A DNA stretch of 64,000 nucleotides from Isoetes taiwanensis. Lineage: Eukaryota; Streptophyta; Lycopodiopsida; Isoetales; Isoetaceae. Where the stretch lies: assembly GCA_021234155.1 (NCBI GenBank), contig JAJEKV010000045.1:7919105-7983104 (forward strand), read 5' to 3'. This document shows, one piece after another, positions 11,947 to 22,995 of this stretch (position 1 is the first letter of the stretch; every line of letters begins with the position of its first letter). Under the pieces are notes generated by a model that saw only the letters and a program-made list of their open reading frames with translations, was not told the DNA's origin and did no database searches. A program made the translations under genes and the position numbers.

Positions 11947-12272
11947 TTGCATTGCATCACTACCGATTAATTTTCGTTTTCCTATCCTTCGGGCCTTATA
12001 AAATATTAGTGTTGCTTTGACTTCATAAATATATGCTTTAGACATAGAACAATTGTAGAATAAATTGTCAAAGGAATGGCCATATACTAAGGTTTAGCAT
12101 TGCCTTGCATTGCTAGTGGCATCAACGCCTATTGATTTTGTTTTCCTATGCTTCGGGCCATATAAAAAGCTAAATGTTTCTTTGACTTCACAAATATATC
12201 TTTTAGACGTTGGAGAAATGTAGAAGACAATGTCAAAGGAATACCATATTCTAAGGTGTATCACTATATAAG
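11947..12272 (+). repeat. Tandem duplication, two ~163-bp units
   Basis: The two halves align along their length: GTTTTCCTAT(C/G)CTTCGGGCC at about 11979 and 12140, then TTTGACTTCA and AATATAT, then GTCAAAGGAAT, 163 bp apart. The copies are clearly diverged. No coding content. Confidence 0.75.
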
Positions 12273-12428
12273 CATCTCCATTGTGTGCATAGCTCCAAAC
12301 TCTTCCATTTTAAAATGTGGAAATATTCTTTTAATTAGAAATCATATAGACAAGCCATTACCCAGGGTGGCAAAACTAGCCAGGCTTCTACTGATTTAAT
12401 GAGTTATCTATGCATGATGTAAAAATAC

Positions 12429-12472
12429 TATATCTTTTTTCTTTTTTTCTTTTTTCTTTTTTTCTTTTTAGA
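12429..12472 (+). repeat. Polypyrimidine (T/C) low-complexity tract
   Basis: T runs of six to seven broken by single C residues. Confidence 0.8.
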
Positions 12473-12844
12473 TAGCCAATGAGGAGGGAATTTTTCCTCT
12501 ATATAGACATGGTCTTGAGCAATCTTCATGACAGAGTACAACAAACTATGCACTAGGTTTAGAAGTATCTACAATTCTCTTCCTCCTATGAATGCATCAT
12601 TCTCACATCTCATTGATGTCGGCAAATCAAGAACTTGGATAAAAGAAAGGAAAAATTTATTTTAACACAAGTTCCACCAGAAATAGGATTAAATTACAGG
12701 GGTAGAATATTGTGTAAGTTGAAAAGAATTCTCAAAGATACAAACATTGCTTTCCTTTGTAACTGAGCAAAATGGTAGGCTTAATAACTAAGAAGTCAAC
12801 TATAAACCAATCGTGCTTGCCAAACTGTTATTAGTTAAACAACA

Positions 12845-13475
12845 TTTTTTTTCTTTTGGGAATGACGTTAATTTATATTGAAATCCAAGCCAAAAGACAG
12901 ATACAACTGCGCAGATGGGACTAAAATCTCAGAGGCTACTCATGATCCACTAAGTAGGACCACCAACCTATGCATAAGACAACACACTCAAACAAATCTC
13001 AAAAACCAACTTATCGCTTGGCAGGAGCAAGGAAAGAGCAATGGTAGGCTTTAGCAATTCTATCTTGAGCGTTCTGGAGGACAACAGCAAGAGGAATATC
13101 CAATCCCTCAAAAACACACAAGCTTCCGCGCTTCCAGGTAGACCACAACAACCATTCTGATGCCAGGTGAAAGGCTTGGCTTCGCAGCTTATTCCAAGTA
13201 ATCGGATAAATAGCCAAGAGCACTTGCTGACTTGTCAATGTCACATGAAGAAGAGAAAGCAGTCAATACCAAACCAGTTGGTGGTGGTCATACAAAAAGA
13301 AGCAGTGCTCAATAGTCCCGTCCCTTTGCTTGCAAAGTGGGCAAAATATTGATAGTTGAGGATCGAATCTACAGATAAGCATATTGGCACGAGGGCATCT
13401 ATGAAGAATCTGCCACCATAGCACAACCACCTTAGGATGAAGTAGTCCATTGGAGAGGCTATAAGTATCACAATG
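12845..13475 (-). mobile_element. 5'-truncated LINE tail
   Basis: A minus-strand LINE 3' end starts with an antisense poly-A (T8 then CTTTT at 12845-12857) and carries the ORF2 C-terminus. It ends abruptly near 13475, typical of 5' truncation during insertion. No convincing target-site duplication was found by eye. Confidence 0.75.
13011..13475 (-). pseudogene. LINE ORF2 C-terminus (zf-RVT region), fragment
   Basis: Reading leftward in two frames, the peptide shows a plant LINE terminal motif set: LWWQILHRCPR, then a knuckle CPLCKQRDGTIEHCFF, then about 50 residues on LWSTWKRGSLCVFEG. A frameshift lies near 13240. In intact elements this region follows the reverse transcriptase and is thought to help bind element RNA. 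It is not the same copy as the LINE at 2.4 kb, and resembles it only at family level. Confidence 0.78.
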
Positions 13476-13490
13476 GCTTAAGCAAAAAAG

Positions 13491-15400
13491 ACAACTTAGA
13501 CATGGTAATTACAGTAGTGCTATGGCTTTCTTTCCTTGCTTGTGCCAGCAAAGTAAGTTCTGATGTCTCGCTCACTACTTATGATGATGCAGTTAATCAC
13601 TTTCCCTTCTTATAAGATACATGTGCATTTCCTATGACATGGTAACATGGCTTCGACTTCCAAATGCATTTTATTGTATATATGTTAGGTTCAACAATCA
13701 TCTAGATATGGAATAATGGGGTAGTAAGCTTGCAGATATCCAGGAAACGAGAGTGAATGATATCACTCTCTTCTAGTAATGCTCATATAATCGCCTCAAT
13801 CTTGATATTGCCAAAACTAATTTGACCAATTAGACTCCCCTAAAATTATATGATATCTATCATCAAAGAGCTTAGAAGCAATACTCTTTATGAACTGAAT
13901 TGAATTGGTTTGAATTTTGTCATGCAGTTGTGAACCACAAGCACTGTGGATCAACGTGGTTTCATCGTTACTATGACACTCAATGATGAAGTTCTCAATT
14001 ATACAATTACACTTCCATTCCAAGGTTTTTGGGAGCTGCTTCTCCACCCCCTCCCGGAACGCTTTCACCTCTATCCATCTTTGTCACCGTCTCCTCCAAA
14101 GTTTGACATAGTGCGGTGCCTCTATCATCATGCTCAAGCAAGTTATCTATGGTATAAATTTGACTTTACTTTTGTTTCTTTTGTTACTACATAGTACATG
14201 ATCCACACAATGTTAGCATTAATTGCAAAACCAACTAAAGCCACTAATTACGATGCACATAGCTTTTTATTTCAGAACAATATCTATAACATATAATTTA
14301 ATAGTCTATATACAATTTGGAAGGATCTATAACACAAAGTAGAATAGCCTAATAGATACAATTTGGAATGGTCTTCACTCTAGAGTAATAATTAGATGTA
14401 AGTTCTTTCTTTCTTTTTCTTATATCAGCACAAGTATTAAGCTCAGAGCTAGACAGGTAGAAGGGCAAGTTTGTTGTAATGTGAAAAAGGTTTAATCTTA
14501 TGACTAATGGATCAATTTAGATAGATAGGTTCCAATAGATTGTATGAAATCCCATTAAACATGGAGTAATGGTGGGGTTATTAGGTTAGGTTACTCAATT
14601 GAGTTCTATTTATCCTTGAGTTTTTATGAAGGCACAATGTATGAATGGGGTGTAGGGACGATAGAGCAATGCTTATGTGTGAGCGTTACAAATTGATCTT
14701 CTATAATGGATCTTTCAGATGTTTTTCAAGGAAGCAAAAGATTGCTGACAACCGGGGCTGAGAATCAATGGAGTCCATGTTTAGAGTCCAAATGTGTCCT
14801 TCTTAAAGTTAGAGATGATGATAAACTTATTAAGTGGCATGATGACTTGCTGCTTGATATATTCTTGGACATCCTTCAACTATTGGTAGCCCCTTGAAGG
14901 ATTTCCAGGAATCTGTCAAGCATCAAACCATCATGTGCATTCAATAAGTTTGTCATCATCTGTTACCTTAAGAGGGAAAACAATTTAGACGGGACCAATA
15001 AAATGGTGGATGAGGAACATGTTGACTTCAAATTTTGATAGTGCTAGAAAGCTTTTGGTACATCTTGCTTACATATTTATGTATATTTTCTTTTCAGAAT
15101 TATTTCAAAACTGTTACTATAGATGTACATAATCATAGTCCATATGTCGTTGCAGAGGATGGCAAGCTTATTATGATGACTTGATACTTTGGATATATTC
15201 TTGTTCTCATTCATTGGTTTTGTTAAGGCATGCTCAAATATGTGGTGATGAAATGAAGTGAAATGAAATCGAATCAATAAAAATTAATTATATTAATCGT
15301 AGAATTTGAGAAATTCCGACCATTGGCAACTATAGATAAACAGATGAGTTGAGATTTAGGTTGTAGTTATCCTTCAAGAAGCTTATCTTCTTCTTTTCAA
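13491..15400. other. Intergenic, no gene recognised
   Basis: Short frames only: 13817-14068 minus (83 codons) and 14706-14897 plus (63 codons) match nothing I know. No transposon end was seen. Confidence 0.5.
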
Positions 15401-15410
15401 GTTTCCTCTC

Positions 15411-15430
15411 AATTCAATTCAATTCAATTC
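15411..15430 (+). repeat. (AATTC)4 microsatellite
   Basis: Four exact pentamer units. Confidence 0.95.
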
Positions 15431-15553
15431 GATTCTCACCGCCAACCTCCTCCCGGCTTTTGCCTTTTAAATATTTTGAGTAAAAATATGAATCTCTATG
15501 CATCCCATAGACTATCTATCTCCAAATGTCCCCAAAAAAAAGAAAAAGAAACA

Positions 15554-15683
<130 letters not shown>

Positions 15684-16479
15684 GCCTTGGGTGAGAGATG
15701 ATTGAGAGAATAACAGAGATGAGAGATGGGGAGAGATGGAGAGATGGGTGAGAGTGGGAAAACCCAACTCACCCAGATGATTAGCCTTAATTTTATTTTA
15801 CTGCCCACTAACCAAACAAATTAGCCTTTAATTTGTTGCTCTAAAACCGCCAAATGTTTCCTTACGAATACCGGGCGCCATTTCCCCATTTCTTGATCTT
15901 CAAGGCCGCCTAATTCTTGCTCCAAGTATCCAATTCCTCGAAGCACTTAGCCGATTACGATCGGTATTCATCCAGATTTTGGGCATTTTTCATTATGTTT
16001 TTGTGCATTAGTTCATTAATTTACGATCGTCAATTTCCTTTTTATATGCGTCCTTATTCCCAATCAATTAATTGGATTCGGATGTCTAAGGCCTCTCGAT
16101 CTGCTTTGCGGCAACCCGCAAGCCTTTTCGTGCCTCCTCGGATTGAAAAAATGGCACCAAGAAGGACGGGAAAATGGCGGGGCGGATCTCCATGGATGTG
16201 CAATTGGAGACTAATTCGAGCCAATTCCCTCTTCAAAAGGCAGTCAAAAGAAAAAAGATCCAAAGCGTGTATTCGGTGAGAAATTCGGGCATCCTCAATA
16301 TTGTGAGTGAATCTTTAGAAACCAGATTACGCTTTGGCTATTGTTGTGCATGGCGGGGAAAATTGAAAGTGATAGACACAAAGAATAGGAAGTCCCCACG
16401 TGCAATGGGCCGAGATCACGGTGTCTCCACATTCCTAAATCTCTGAGCGAGATGAAATTGGTGTCGGAGGCACCCTCAA

Positions 16480-17280
16480 CCCTCTCAACACACGGTGGAG
16501 GAAATTATGATGAAATTGCAGCCCTTTGTTGGGGGTTTAGTGGAGCTGAGACAACTAAAGAACAAATGGGATAAGGCTGCAAGCTAAATTTAAAGATGAG
16601 AAGGAGGCTTGTAGCCATACGGGTTCGAACCATCAAGTTGGCGGCGGTATGACAGAATGGAAGAAGTTAAATATGGTGTTACCTCGATAATCCAATACAG
16701 TCTTTGGTGATGATGGTGAATTTGGCAATGAAGCTTTTCGAGGGCTGGAGACTTGCATGCCAATTACCGAGAATCTTTCATGAATGCCCGGTTTTTTGAA
16801 GCTGTTGGAGCAGAATCGACATTTGAAGACCAATTTGCTGATCCACCCAATTCAAACAATGATGTTAACACGGAAATCAAGCGGTCAAGTGATGCGAAAT
16901 TCCAATCAATAGGACACCCACGGGGAAACAGGCATGATTCTTCAAGTCCTAGATCAGCGTGACATGTAATCAGCCGGCGGAGTTTGTGGAAAACCTACAA
17001 GTAGAAAGAAGTCCGGGTTGCAAATAGATGAGGACATTGCAATGGGAATATCCACAGATGGCAAGCACATTTGGGGACCACAGAGGTGAAGAAATTAGAT
17101 TTTACGAGAAAGAAGAAAGTGCAAGAAAAAATTGAGTTGGTGGGGGAATTGGAAACAATAAGATCTGCAAGCGATCGAAAATTGCAGAGTCAATGGTTTT
17201 GCAATGACTCAAAGCATATGTGAAATGACAAAGGAGACCTTGCTTTCGAAATTGCCAAACTTCTTTGCCAAAAACAAGGA
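16480..17280 (+). pseudogene. Myb/trihelix-like protein of Harbinger type, broken
   Basis: Fragments in several frames resemble the Myb/SANT-like accessory protein carried by plant PIF/Harbinger elements. A helix-like LKNKWDK segment is near 16556. Near 16990 reads CGKPTSRKKSGLQIDEDIA, and near 17100-17270 a C-terminal coiled segment (EKIELVGELETIRSA, then SICEMTKETL). The last two segments match, in the same order, the fragment inserted in the gypsy element at 33.5-33.8 kb (GKPTTKKRSRVYRDEDIA; HELIRELESMRSA; SICQMTKDTL). That parallel is the best evidence that this is real coding sequence. Several stops and frameshifts are present. Confidence 0.55.
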
Positions 17281-17299
17281 ATAAAGGTTAGTTTTAGGT

Positions 17300-18590
17300 T
17301 ATTTGCTTTTTAGAATTTCTTTTTGGGCTGTCACAAAATCTTCCGGTATTCTTAAATATTAAAGAAGTTATGCTGACCCTATTATTTTAGCATTAAATAT
17401 TGCCTTCTAGTCCACAGTCATCCAAATTCGTAAAGGCTACTTAACCTCCCTCCAATTCTTGCATGCAAGCCCCTTCGACAATATGGGAGAGTCGTGTGAG
17501 CCAGCGCCAAGCGCTCTCCTAGCGAAGCTCCTCTTCTTCGAGTTCCTCTTCTTGAGTTCTATCAAACTCCACCCACCACATCTTCATCTTCCTCAGAAGC
17601 CCTACTATTCGACCATGATACCGGCCTACCTCGGTGATGAGGTTCTTCCACGGCGGTGGGGATTCTCTGCGGTTTAGTGACCGCTTTGTCGGCTTAGAGA
17701 ATATTTTTCGGGGAAAATCAAAGAAGACTCTTCGGACGAAGTGGAGCAAGAAGAAAAGGTTTTTCATCTCCCTTTGTCCGGCCGGGGAGACCACGAAGTT
17801 GAAGTTATGTCTCACAAAGGTTATTCATTGCAGCCCCGATAAGGAGACCATTGCGGTTTTATTGAATGGGCATTTCCATGGATCAGGAGGTTTTGGAATG
17901 GGCAGCAAATTCTGCAAACAACCGTACAGGGCATATGGAGTGTGTCTATTTGAAGCTACAGGAAATGTGGTGCCTCCATCAAATTCGTAGTCCAACCTTT
18001 CCTTGTGATCTGTGTCCCCTTTCTATGCGAATCTGACTCTCCTTCACTTCTTTTTTTTGTTATGCATTTTCTTTTTATAAAATGCCTTTGTTTCTGTTAA
18101 ATGGCATGGCTGCCATTCTTTTTTCTCATATGATTGCTTTCGAAGGCGGCGGTTGAAAACAAATGCCAATGTGTATTCATGCAGATTTCACGGTATCATT
18201 GGAAGGTGTGCGGAACTTGTTTTTAGTATAGTGAAGTCATTTGACTCACTTAGAATGTTTCTGGCAGCTCAAATGCTCAAATATTTTGAACAGGGCTTTA
18301 TATGCCCATGTAATCTTCTTTTATGAATATAAACTTCTCTTTTCAAACTTGTTTGTGTACAAATGATTTTTCCTGCTCTTGTAAGTTCTCTAATTGTGAA
18401 GTCACAGGACTCACTAATTCTGTAACAGGTTGTTCAGTATTTCTAAGTGAAATGTTTTGAGGCTCTAAATGGAAACTTAGCTCTAAACTCAATCACTTAT
18501 TTATCATAATGTAAGAAATGCCTGACAAATAAGTAAAGATAGCGAGATGGATAAGAATTGACATTTGAATTTAATATTTTTTGTCTACAA
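17300..18590. other. Harbinger interior, unrecognised sequence
   Basis: Lies between the Myb-like ORF and the transposase. At 17459-17992 the base composition rises and overlapping frames occur on both strands (plus 17634-17990, 118 codons; minus 17519-17815, 98 codons). None matches a protein I know. It could be a captured host-gene fragment, a practice known for plant DNA transposons, but that is inference. 17993-18590 shows nothing. Confidence 0.4.
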
Positions 18591-18598
18591 AAAAACAA

Positions 18599-19538
18599 TC
18601 ACGGGATCACATGTCCATCCAGATTTTGAAATAACACGTGCCTCATTTGATCACCTTGTTTTTTTAATGACCTGTTCATGGCTTCTGTTTCATAGTAGTA
18701 AATTGGTGGAGGATCATCCTCAATTGGCAGCATGTCCCAGCCCTTGTGTTCCATTATACAGAAGTTCCAAAGAACACAACATGCGTGTATGATCTTGGAA
18801 GCTTTGGCAACATGCACGGGCAAGTGTTTGAAATTACGAATTTTTTCCTTAACAATCCCAAATCCATTCTCCACACACACACTCTGCCCCTACAAATCCT
18901 TTTGTTGAACTTACCATAAGCACCCGATTTTGAGGAAAAACTTTAAGGAGAAAGGGCACTGCTAGAATAATTTGAGTCACCTAATAGAAGAGGTGGAATA
19001 TTTACGAACATCTTGATCGATGGGCTGCCCCTTCTTGATTTTACGCCACTAAGAGTCACCTTGGTTCTTGCAAAATTTGTTTGGAGGCAATTTTGTTATA
19101 GATGGAGCTCTTCTTGAACTGGTTTGAATCATGGATTGAACACTTTGTTCTTGTTACACAAACATTTATAAAAAGTACGCTATGTGTCACAATTCCTTGC
19201 ATGAGACATGAATGCCTCTTATGTCTGCTTTGTAATAGTCTTCCCCATTGTCTTTTTTTTGGGTTTCCTCCATAAAAAATATGGGATCCGTCAACTACAC
19301 CATATATATTGGGCAACCACATTTGCATCATGGAATTCCTTAATGCACCCTTTGAATTAATCTTGCACTGTAGGCATTGCAACAAAGCGTTTGTAAAGCA
19401 TTGTCTTGAAGCCAAAACAAGCGTGATTTTCTTGGTATATTTAAATCTTGTTGCTTTCCCAACATAAAATCTCCACCAGACATGTAAGGGCATATCCCGG
19501 TGTGCAGAAAATACATAACCATAGCAAGCTGCTTTCAC
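18599..19538 (-). pseudogene. PIF/Harbinger transposase (DDE_Tnp_4), broken
   Basis: Reading leftward, the 160-codon frame 19056-19538 contains the first catalytic aspartate in NIYGVVDGSHI, then LMQGIV...FINVCV, then the second aspartate in SIHDSN-FKKSSIY. After a gap with frameshifts, 18599-18880 carries the third acidic position in VENGFGIVKEKIR and ends KKQGDQMRHVLFQNLDGH. These are the three DDE positions of Harbinger transposases in the right order and spacing. The N-terminal helix-turn-helix is not recognisable and the enzyme cannot be made from this copy. Confidence 0.87.
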
Positions 19539-20267
19539 GGGATCAACGGGGGCCTTACTTTAATAGGGCGACAAGATAGGGCACAATTAAACCTACCAAT
19601 CTCTCAAATGTGGCTCTCTTCATCTGTAAAATTGGTGCCATATATCATCTTCAAAGGAAGCTATACAATTCCATGCGTGGTTATCAATATTATCCCATTG
19701 TGTTCTGCCTTGGAGCAATCCAAAATCTTCTTGGTGGTCTTCTAACCTTCTTTGGAACCCGCAACCATTAATCTTTTGAATCTTAAAAAAACATACCATT
19801 GTTGTCTTCTAAAACATCATCATCGAGCAGGGGTCATTGGATCTTGAGCTCATTGAGTTCCAATAGCTGCAAAGCAAGATATCTCAGAATGCAAATCCGA
19901 AAGTGTCAAAGCACGAAAAAGCATGGCAATCATACCAAGAATGACCAGGATCCATGGTTTAGTGGCCGAATCGAAAAGAATGGGGGGAAAACTAGAAATG
20001 AATTATCCCACATAGCTCACGAACCAAGAAATACGAGGCTTGAATATCCCACAATTTGGCTTAATTGAGCGTTCTTATCGAATTATCCCACATTTTCTCT
20101 AAGTCGCCAGAATTGATGCGTGATCGAAATCCGCAAAACAAAGAAAAATCTGCCAATAACAGAGGCCGCTAAGCCTCGAGACAATCGTCTCTCCTCTCCT
20201 CCCAAAAAATAACGCATTCCGGGGAGGAGCCGATATGTGAGAGATGGATTTTTTTAACAGCATGTAC

Positions 20268-20271
<4 letters not shown>

Positions 20272-20346
<75 letters not shown>
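20272..20346 (+). repeat. (GA)n microsatellite, 75 bp
   Basis: Nearly pure GA run. The two serine/leucine frames on minus across it are repeat artefacts. Confidence 0.97.
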
Positions 20347-20351
<5 letters not shown>

Positions 20352-20804
20352 AAAAGGGAGAAAAAAGCCACCTCCTCTCCATCCCAGCATTTTCATTTGT
20401 GAAGATCCTAAACTGCCATGCCCAAGGTCATAAGTTGTCTCGTTGTGACAGTGGCCATGATCATATAAGGTTAAGGGGAAGGACCCACTTCAGCCATGTA
20501 CAGTGGTGGGGATAGTTCCTGTCTGGGTGTGTGTCCCATAAGCTTCAGCTTCTCATAGATGTTCGAAACTGTATCTATCTGTTCATTTTTGAAGGTAAGA
20601 ATATGTACATATGTGCTTCTAATGGACCAGTATATCTCTAGTGGGAATGTTAGAAATCCTTCTCCTTCTTCTTCTTGAGATAGAAATAATTTACGAGTAC
20701 CAGATTGGTGTTCTTCGAGGAATAGGAAGAAACTGACATATTCCCATCCCATGATCCGAGCCAACCGAGTATATGCTTCGTATGACTATTTACCAAAACA
20801 CTTT
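20347..20804. other. Intergenic, no gene recognised
   Basis: Frames 20471-20764 and 20650-20925 on minus have no recognisable domain. Confidence 0.5.
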
Positions 20805-21350
20805 TTCTTTTCCTTTTTTTGAGGGGAAGGGAGGAAGGAAGGAAGTAAAAAAGGAAGGTTCTTTTATCGTCCGCGGAGGCCAATCGGCCTATGGGACCCA
20901 AATTACACGGGTGCAGCAAGCCCATTGCTACCCGGATTAAAAAACCCCCTTACGAGGGAAAAACCATTGCAGCAACAAGCCTGCTGGCAGCTGTATAAAT
21001 ATACCTATACATATGAATTCCCGGCACCTCAGGTAGGCGCGCGGGGATAGAGGTGAGTCCGCAGATCCAAAACCTCCTGGAGGTAGGAGCCAAGGGATCG
21101 AACTGACGGCGTACTGAGTAGCTCGTGCAGTGGCAGACCAGGTCGCACCAAGAGGGCGTAGCGAGCCCGAATCTGACTATAGGCTGGACAGCTCTGGAAG
21201 GCATGACTTTCATCCTCAACAACCCCCAGCGGGCAACACTGACAAAGCCTGTCCTGGCGCGGCTCTCCAATCCACCGACTCGTCTCAAGCCGAAGATGGT
21301 GGGCCCCTGTTTGAATGGACGCGATGTTCCTATGCTTCTTCATGGGTAAC
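20805..21350 (-). mobile_element. LINE 3' fragment, simple-repeat-tailed family (copy 1)
   Basis: On minus this is the last ~550 bp of a non-LTR element: ORF2 C-terminus, a short 3' UTR, the conserved 3' end GGGTCCCATAGGCC...TCCGCGGACG, then a tail of A/T and TTCC repeats (plus strand near 20820-20850 reads GGAAGGAAGGAAG). The same 3' end occurs at 25.95 kb and 32.68 kb. It is a different family from the poly-A LINEs at 2.4 and 12.8 kb. Confidence 0.72.
21029..21343 (-). pseudogene. LINE ORF2 C-terminal zinc-finger segment
   Basis: 105 codons open: IASIQTGAHHLRLETSRW, then a CCHC-like knuckle (LCQCCPLGVVEDESHAFQSC) and a terminal SLGSYLQEVLDLRTHL. The overlapping frame 20950-21288 continues the same region after a frameshift. 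The plus-strand copy at 32247-32580 has the same motifs. In intact elements this domain follows the reverse transcriptase. Only the C-terminus remains. Confidence 0.72.
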
Positions 21351-22224
21351 TGAGAACACAGGTGTGAGCTGTGGTAGAAGGGGAGAGGGGTGTGATCTAT
21401 TTCAATTATTAGTATCTATATTAATTAATGTCAACGATCATTATGTCTTAGATGTTATAAAGAAAAAAAAATGGTCGTTCAGGTCCTTAAAAATGGTTGC
21501 CCCTGTGAGGCCAAATCATGCGTGTTCAATACTAGGCATTCAATACTTATGTGTAGTTGAATGTTAAATTTGTTGCCCTAGCGCCCATAAGGATACTTTT
21601 AGCCTGGTGATGGTTATAGTATATGAATATAAATTATAAAAATTAAATGTTTATCCATCATAAGAATCCATTAGATTGGTAAATGGTTTTTACAAGTTTT
21701 TTGTTGGGGGGGGAAAGGTTGATTAAAAAATAGAGGTTTTTATGCATGTTGAACCATTGAGAGCTCATATAAATATAGAGGAAAAGATGTAGCTAAAAAT
21801 GAAAAAGGGAAATAAAGAAGGTTATACCCAAGACTATTGGCACATGTGGGCTAGCAATGAGATTGAAGGAAATGCTATAAGAAGCTTCCTCGAACAGAAC
21901 CAGAAGAAGTGCAGTATATTATATGACTACACCCGAGGAGATCTCATGTTCATCAATCACACAACAGAACTAGAATGCTCGATCCTGCTTCTAGGGATGG
22001 CATCGTTAGAAGCGAACGCACTATCCATAGAACAAGCATTTGTGCCACTATCAAGTTGCCCCAATGCATCCAGCCTCTCAATTTTCGATTCCAATCATAT
22101 AGAGATAAAAATTCCTTACTAACCTTATCAGATGGAATATACCCTTCATCATGTGTGGGAGCAGTTTGAGAAATGGCGGCCAGTCGACAAGAGAGTCCTA
22201 CTACTCAGACTAGTCCTTGAAGTT
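21351..22224. other. Unrecognised; probably decayed gypsy flank
   Basis: The frame 21799-22122 on plus (107 codons) has no known motif. By position this could be degraded protease/pol sequence downstream of the minus-strand gag at 22.2-23.0 kb, but I see no protease motif. Confidence 0.35.
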
Positions 22225-22995
22225 TTTCAACTGATTTGAGCGCTTCACAGGACATCCACGAGCAATATGTCCGGCCCCACCATAATAAAGAAAATTGGTT
22301 TTTCATCGGCGTTGCTTTTCTGTTGCAGATAGGGGCACCTAAACCATGCAATTTGCATAGGTACAAGACCATCTGATCTAGAGGGCATGGGCATCGTTGA
22401 AGCTACTGTAACCACTAGTATCTGCAGAATCGAAGAGATAGACTGAATTTGTCTTTCTCGCCTACGCTCAAAGAGATGGTTATCACAATGACTGCAAACT
22501 TTATAACTTCGTTCAAGGTTCTGGGATCCTCCATAGTCAGCAACATATCCTTCGTATCCTTGCGAAGTTCTTTGTGAAAACAATCACGGAGAACAGCATC
22601 ATCTCATGCAGTACTAATTGCAATTTGGCAGAATTCAGATGCATAAACTAATGTTGGACGTGAGCCTTGCCTGAGATTGTTGAGTTTTGTAATTGCTATG
22701 CATTGATGATATGTGTCCCCAAAGCGTGCCTCGAGCTCAGTAGTGAAAGTAGTAAAATCTTGCAACTTTGGGGCTCTTGTCTCTCAAGCAAAGGAGCGAA
22801 CCAACTTAAAGCTGGCCCTGTGAGGAGAGAACCAATCAATCCAACTTGTTTCTGGGCCATGAGATGTCTATGAGGATGGAGCTGAATCAAAATTCGGATC
22901 TGATCCAAAAAACCATGAAGCTTGGACTGAGTGCCATCAAGTTTCTCGGGCAAGCTAATTTTAGACTCTGATGGCCTTAATCCAGAGTTAGAAGC
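22225..22995 (-). pseudogene. Ty3/gypsy gag, broken
   Basis: On minus, the 85-codon frame 22696-22953 has the retrotransposon-gag capsid pattern: PEKLDGTQSKLHGFLDQI, then GSLLTGPALSWFAPLLE. Continuing leftward are the basic segment (CDNHLFERRRERQ) and, near 22255-22300, a zinc knuckle reading YYGGAGHIARGCP in which the second cysteine is replaced by tyrosine. Capsid and knuckle would coat and package genomic RNA. Multiple frameshifts. No LTR, primer site or pol was found nearby, so this is an isolated fragment. Relation to the plus-strand gypsy remnants further right is not shown. Confidence 0.75.

Larger units (their letters stand above)
15850..20200. mobile_element. PIF/Harbinger-like DNA transposon, decayed; ends not defined
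   Basis: The interval holds both proteins of a plant PIF/Harbinger element: a Myb-like DNA-binding ORF on plus (about 16.5-17.3 kb) and a DDE transposase on minus (18.6-19.5 kb), facing each other. In this superfamily both proteins are needed for transposition, and insertion is into TTA/TAA. I could not identify matching terminal inverted repeats, so the limits given are the outer bounds suggested by the two GA arrays and are approximate. Confidence 0.5.

Noticed and set aside
12845-13490. Target-site duplication for the LINE tail (AAACAAC versus GACAAC)
   Set aside because: The match is too short and imperfect to claim.
20099-20396. Ser/Leu-rich frames of 75-90 codons on minus
   Set aside because: Also a product of the GA array at 20272-20346.
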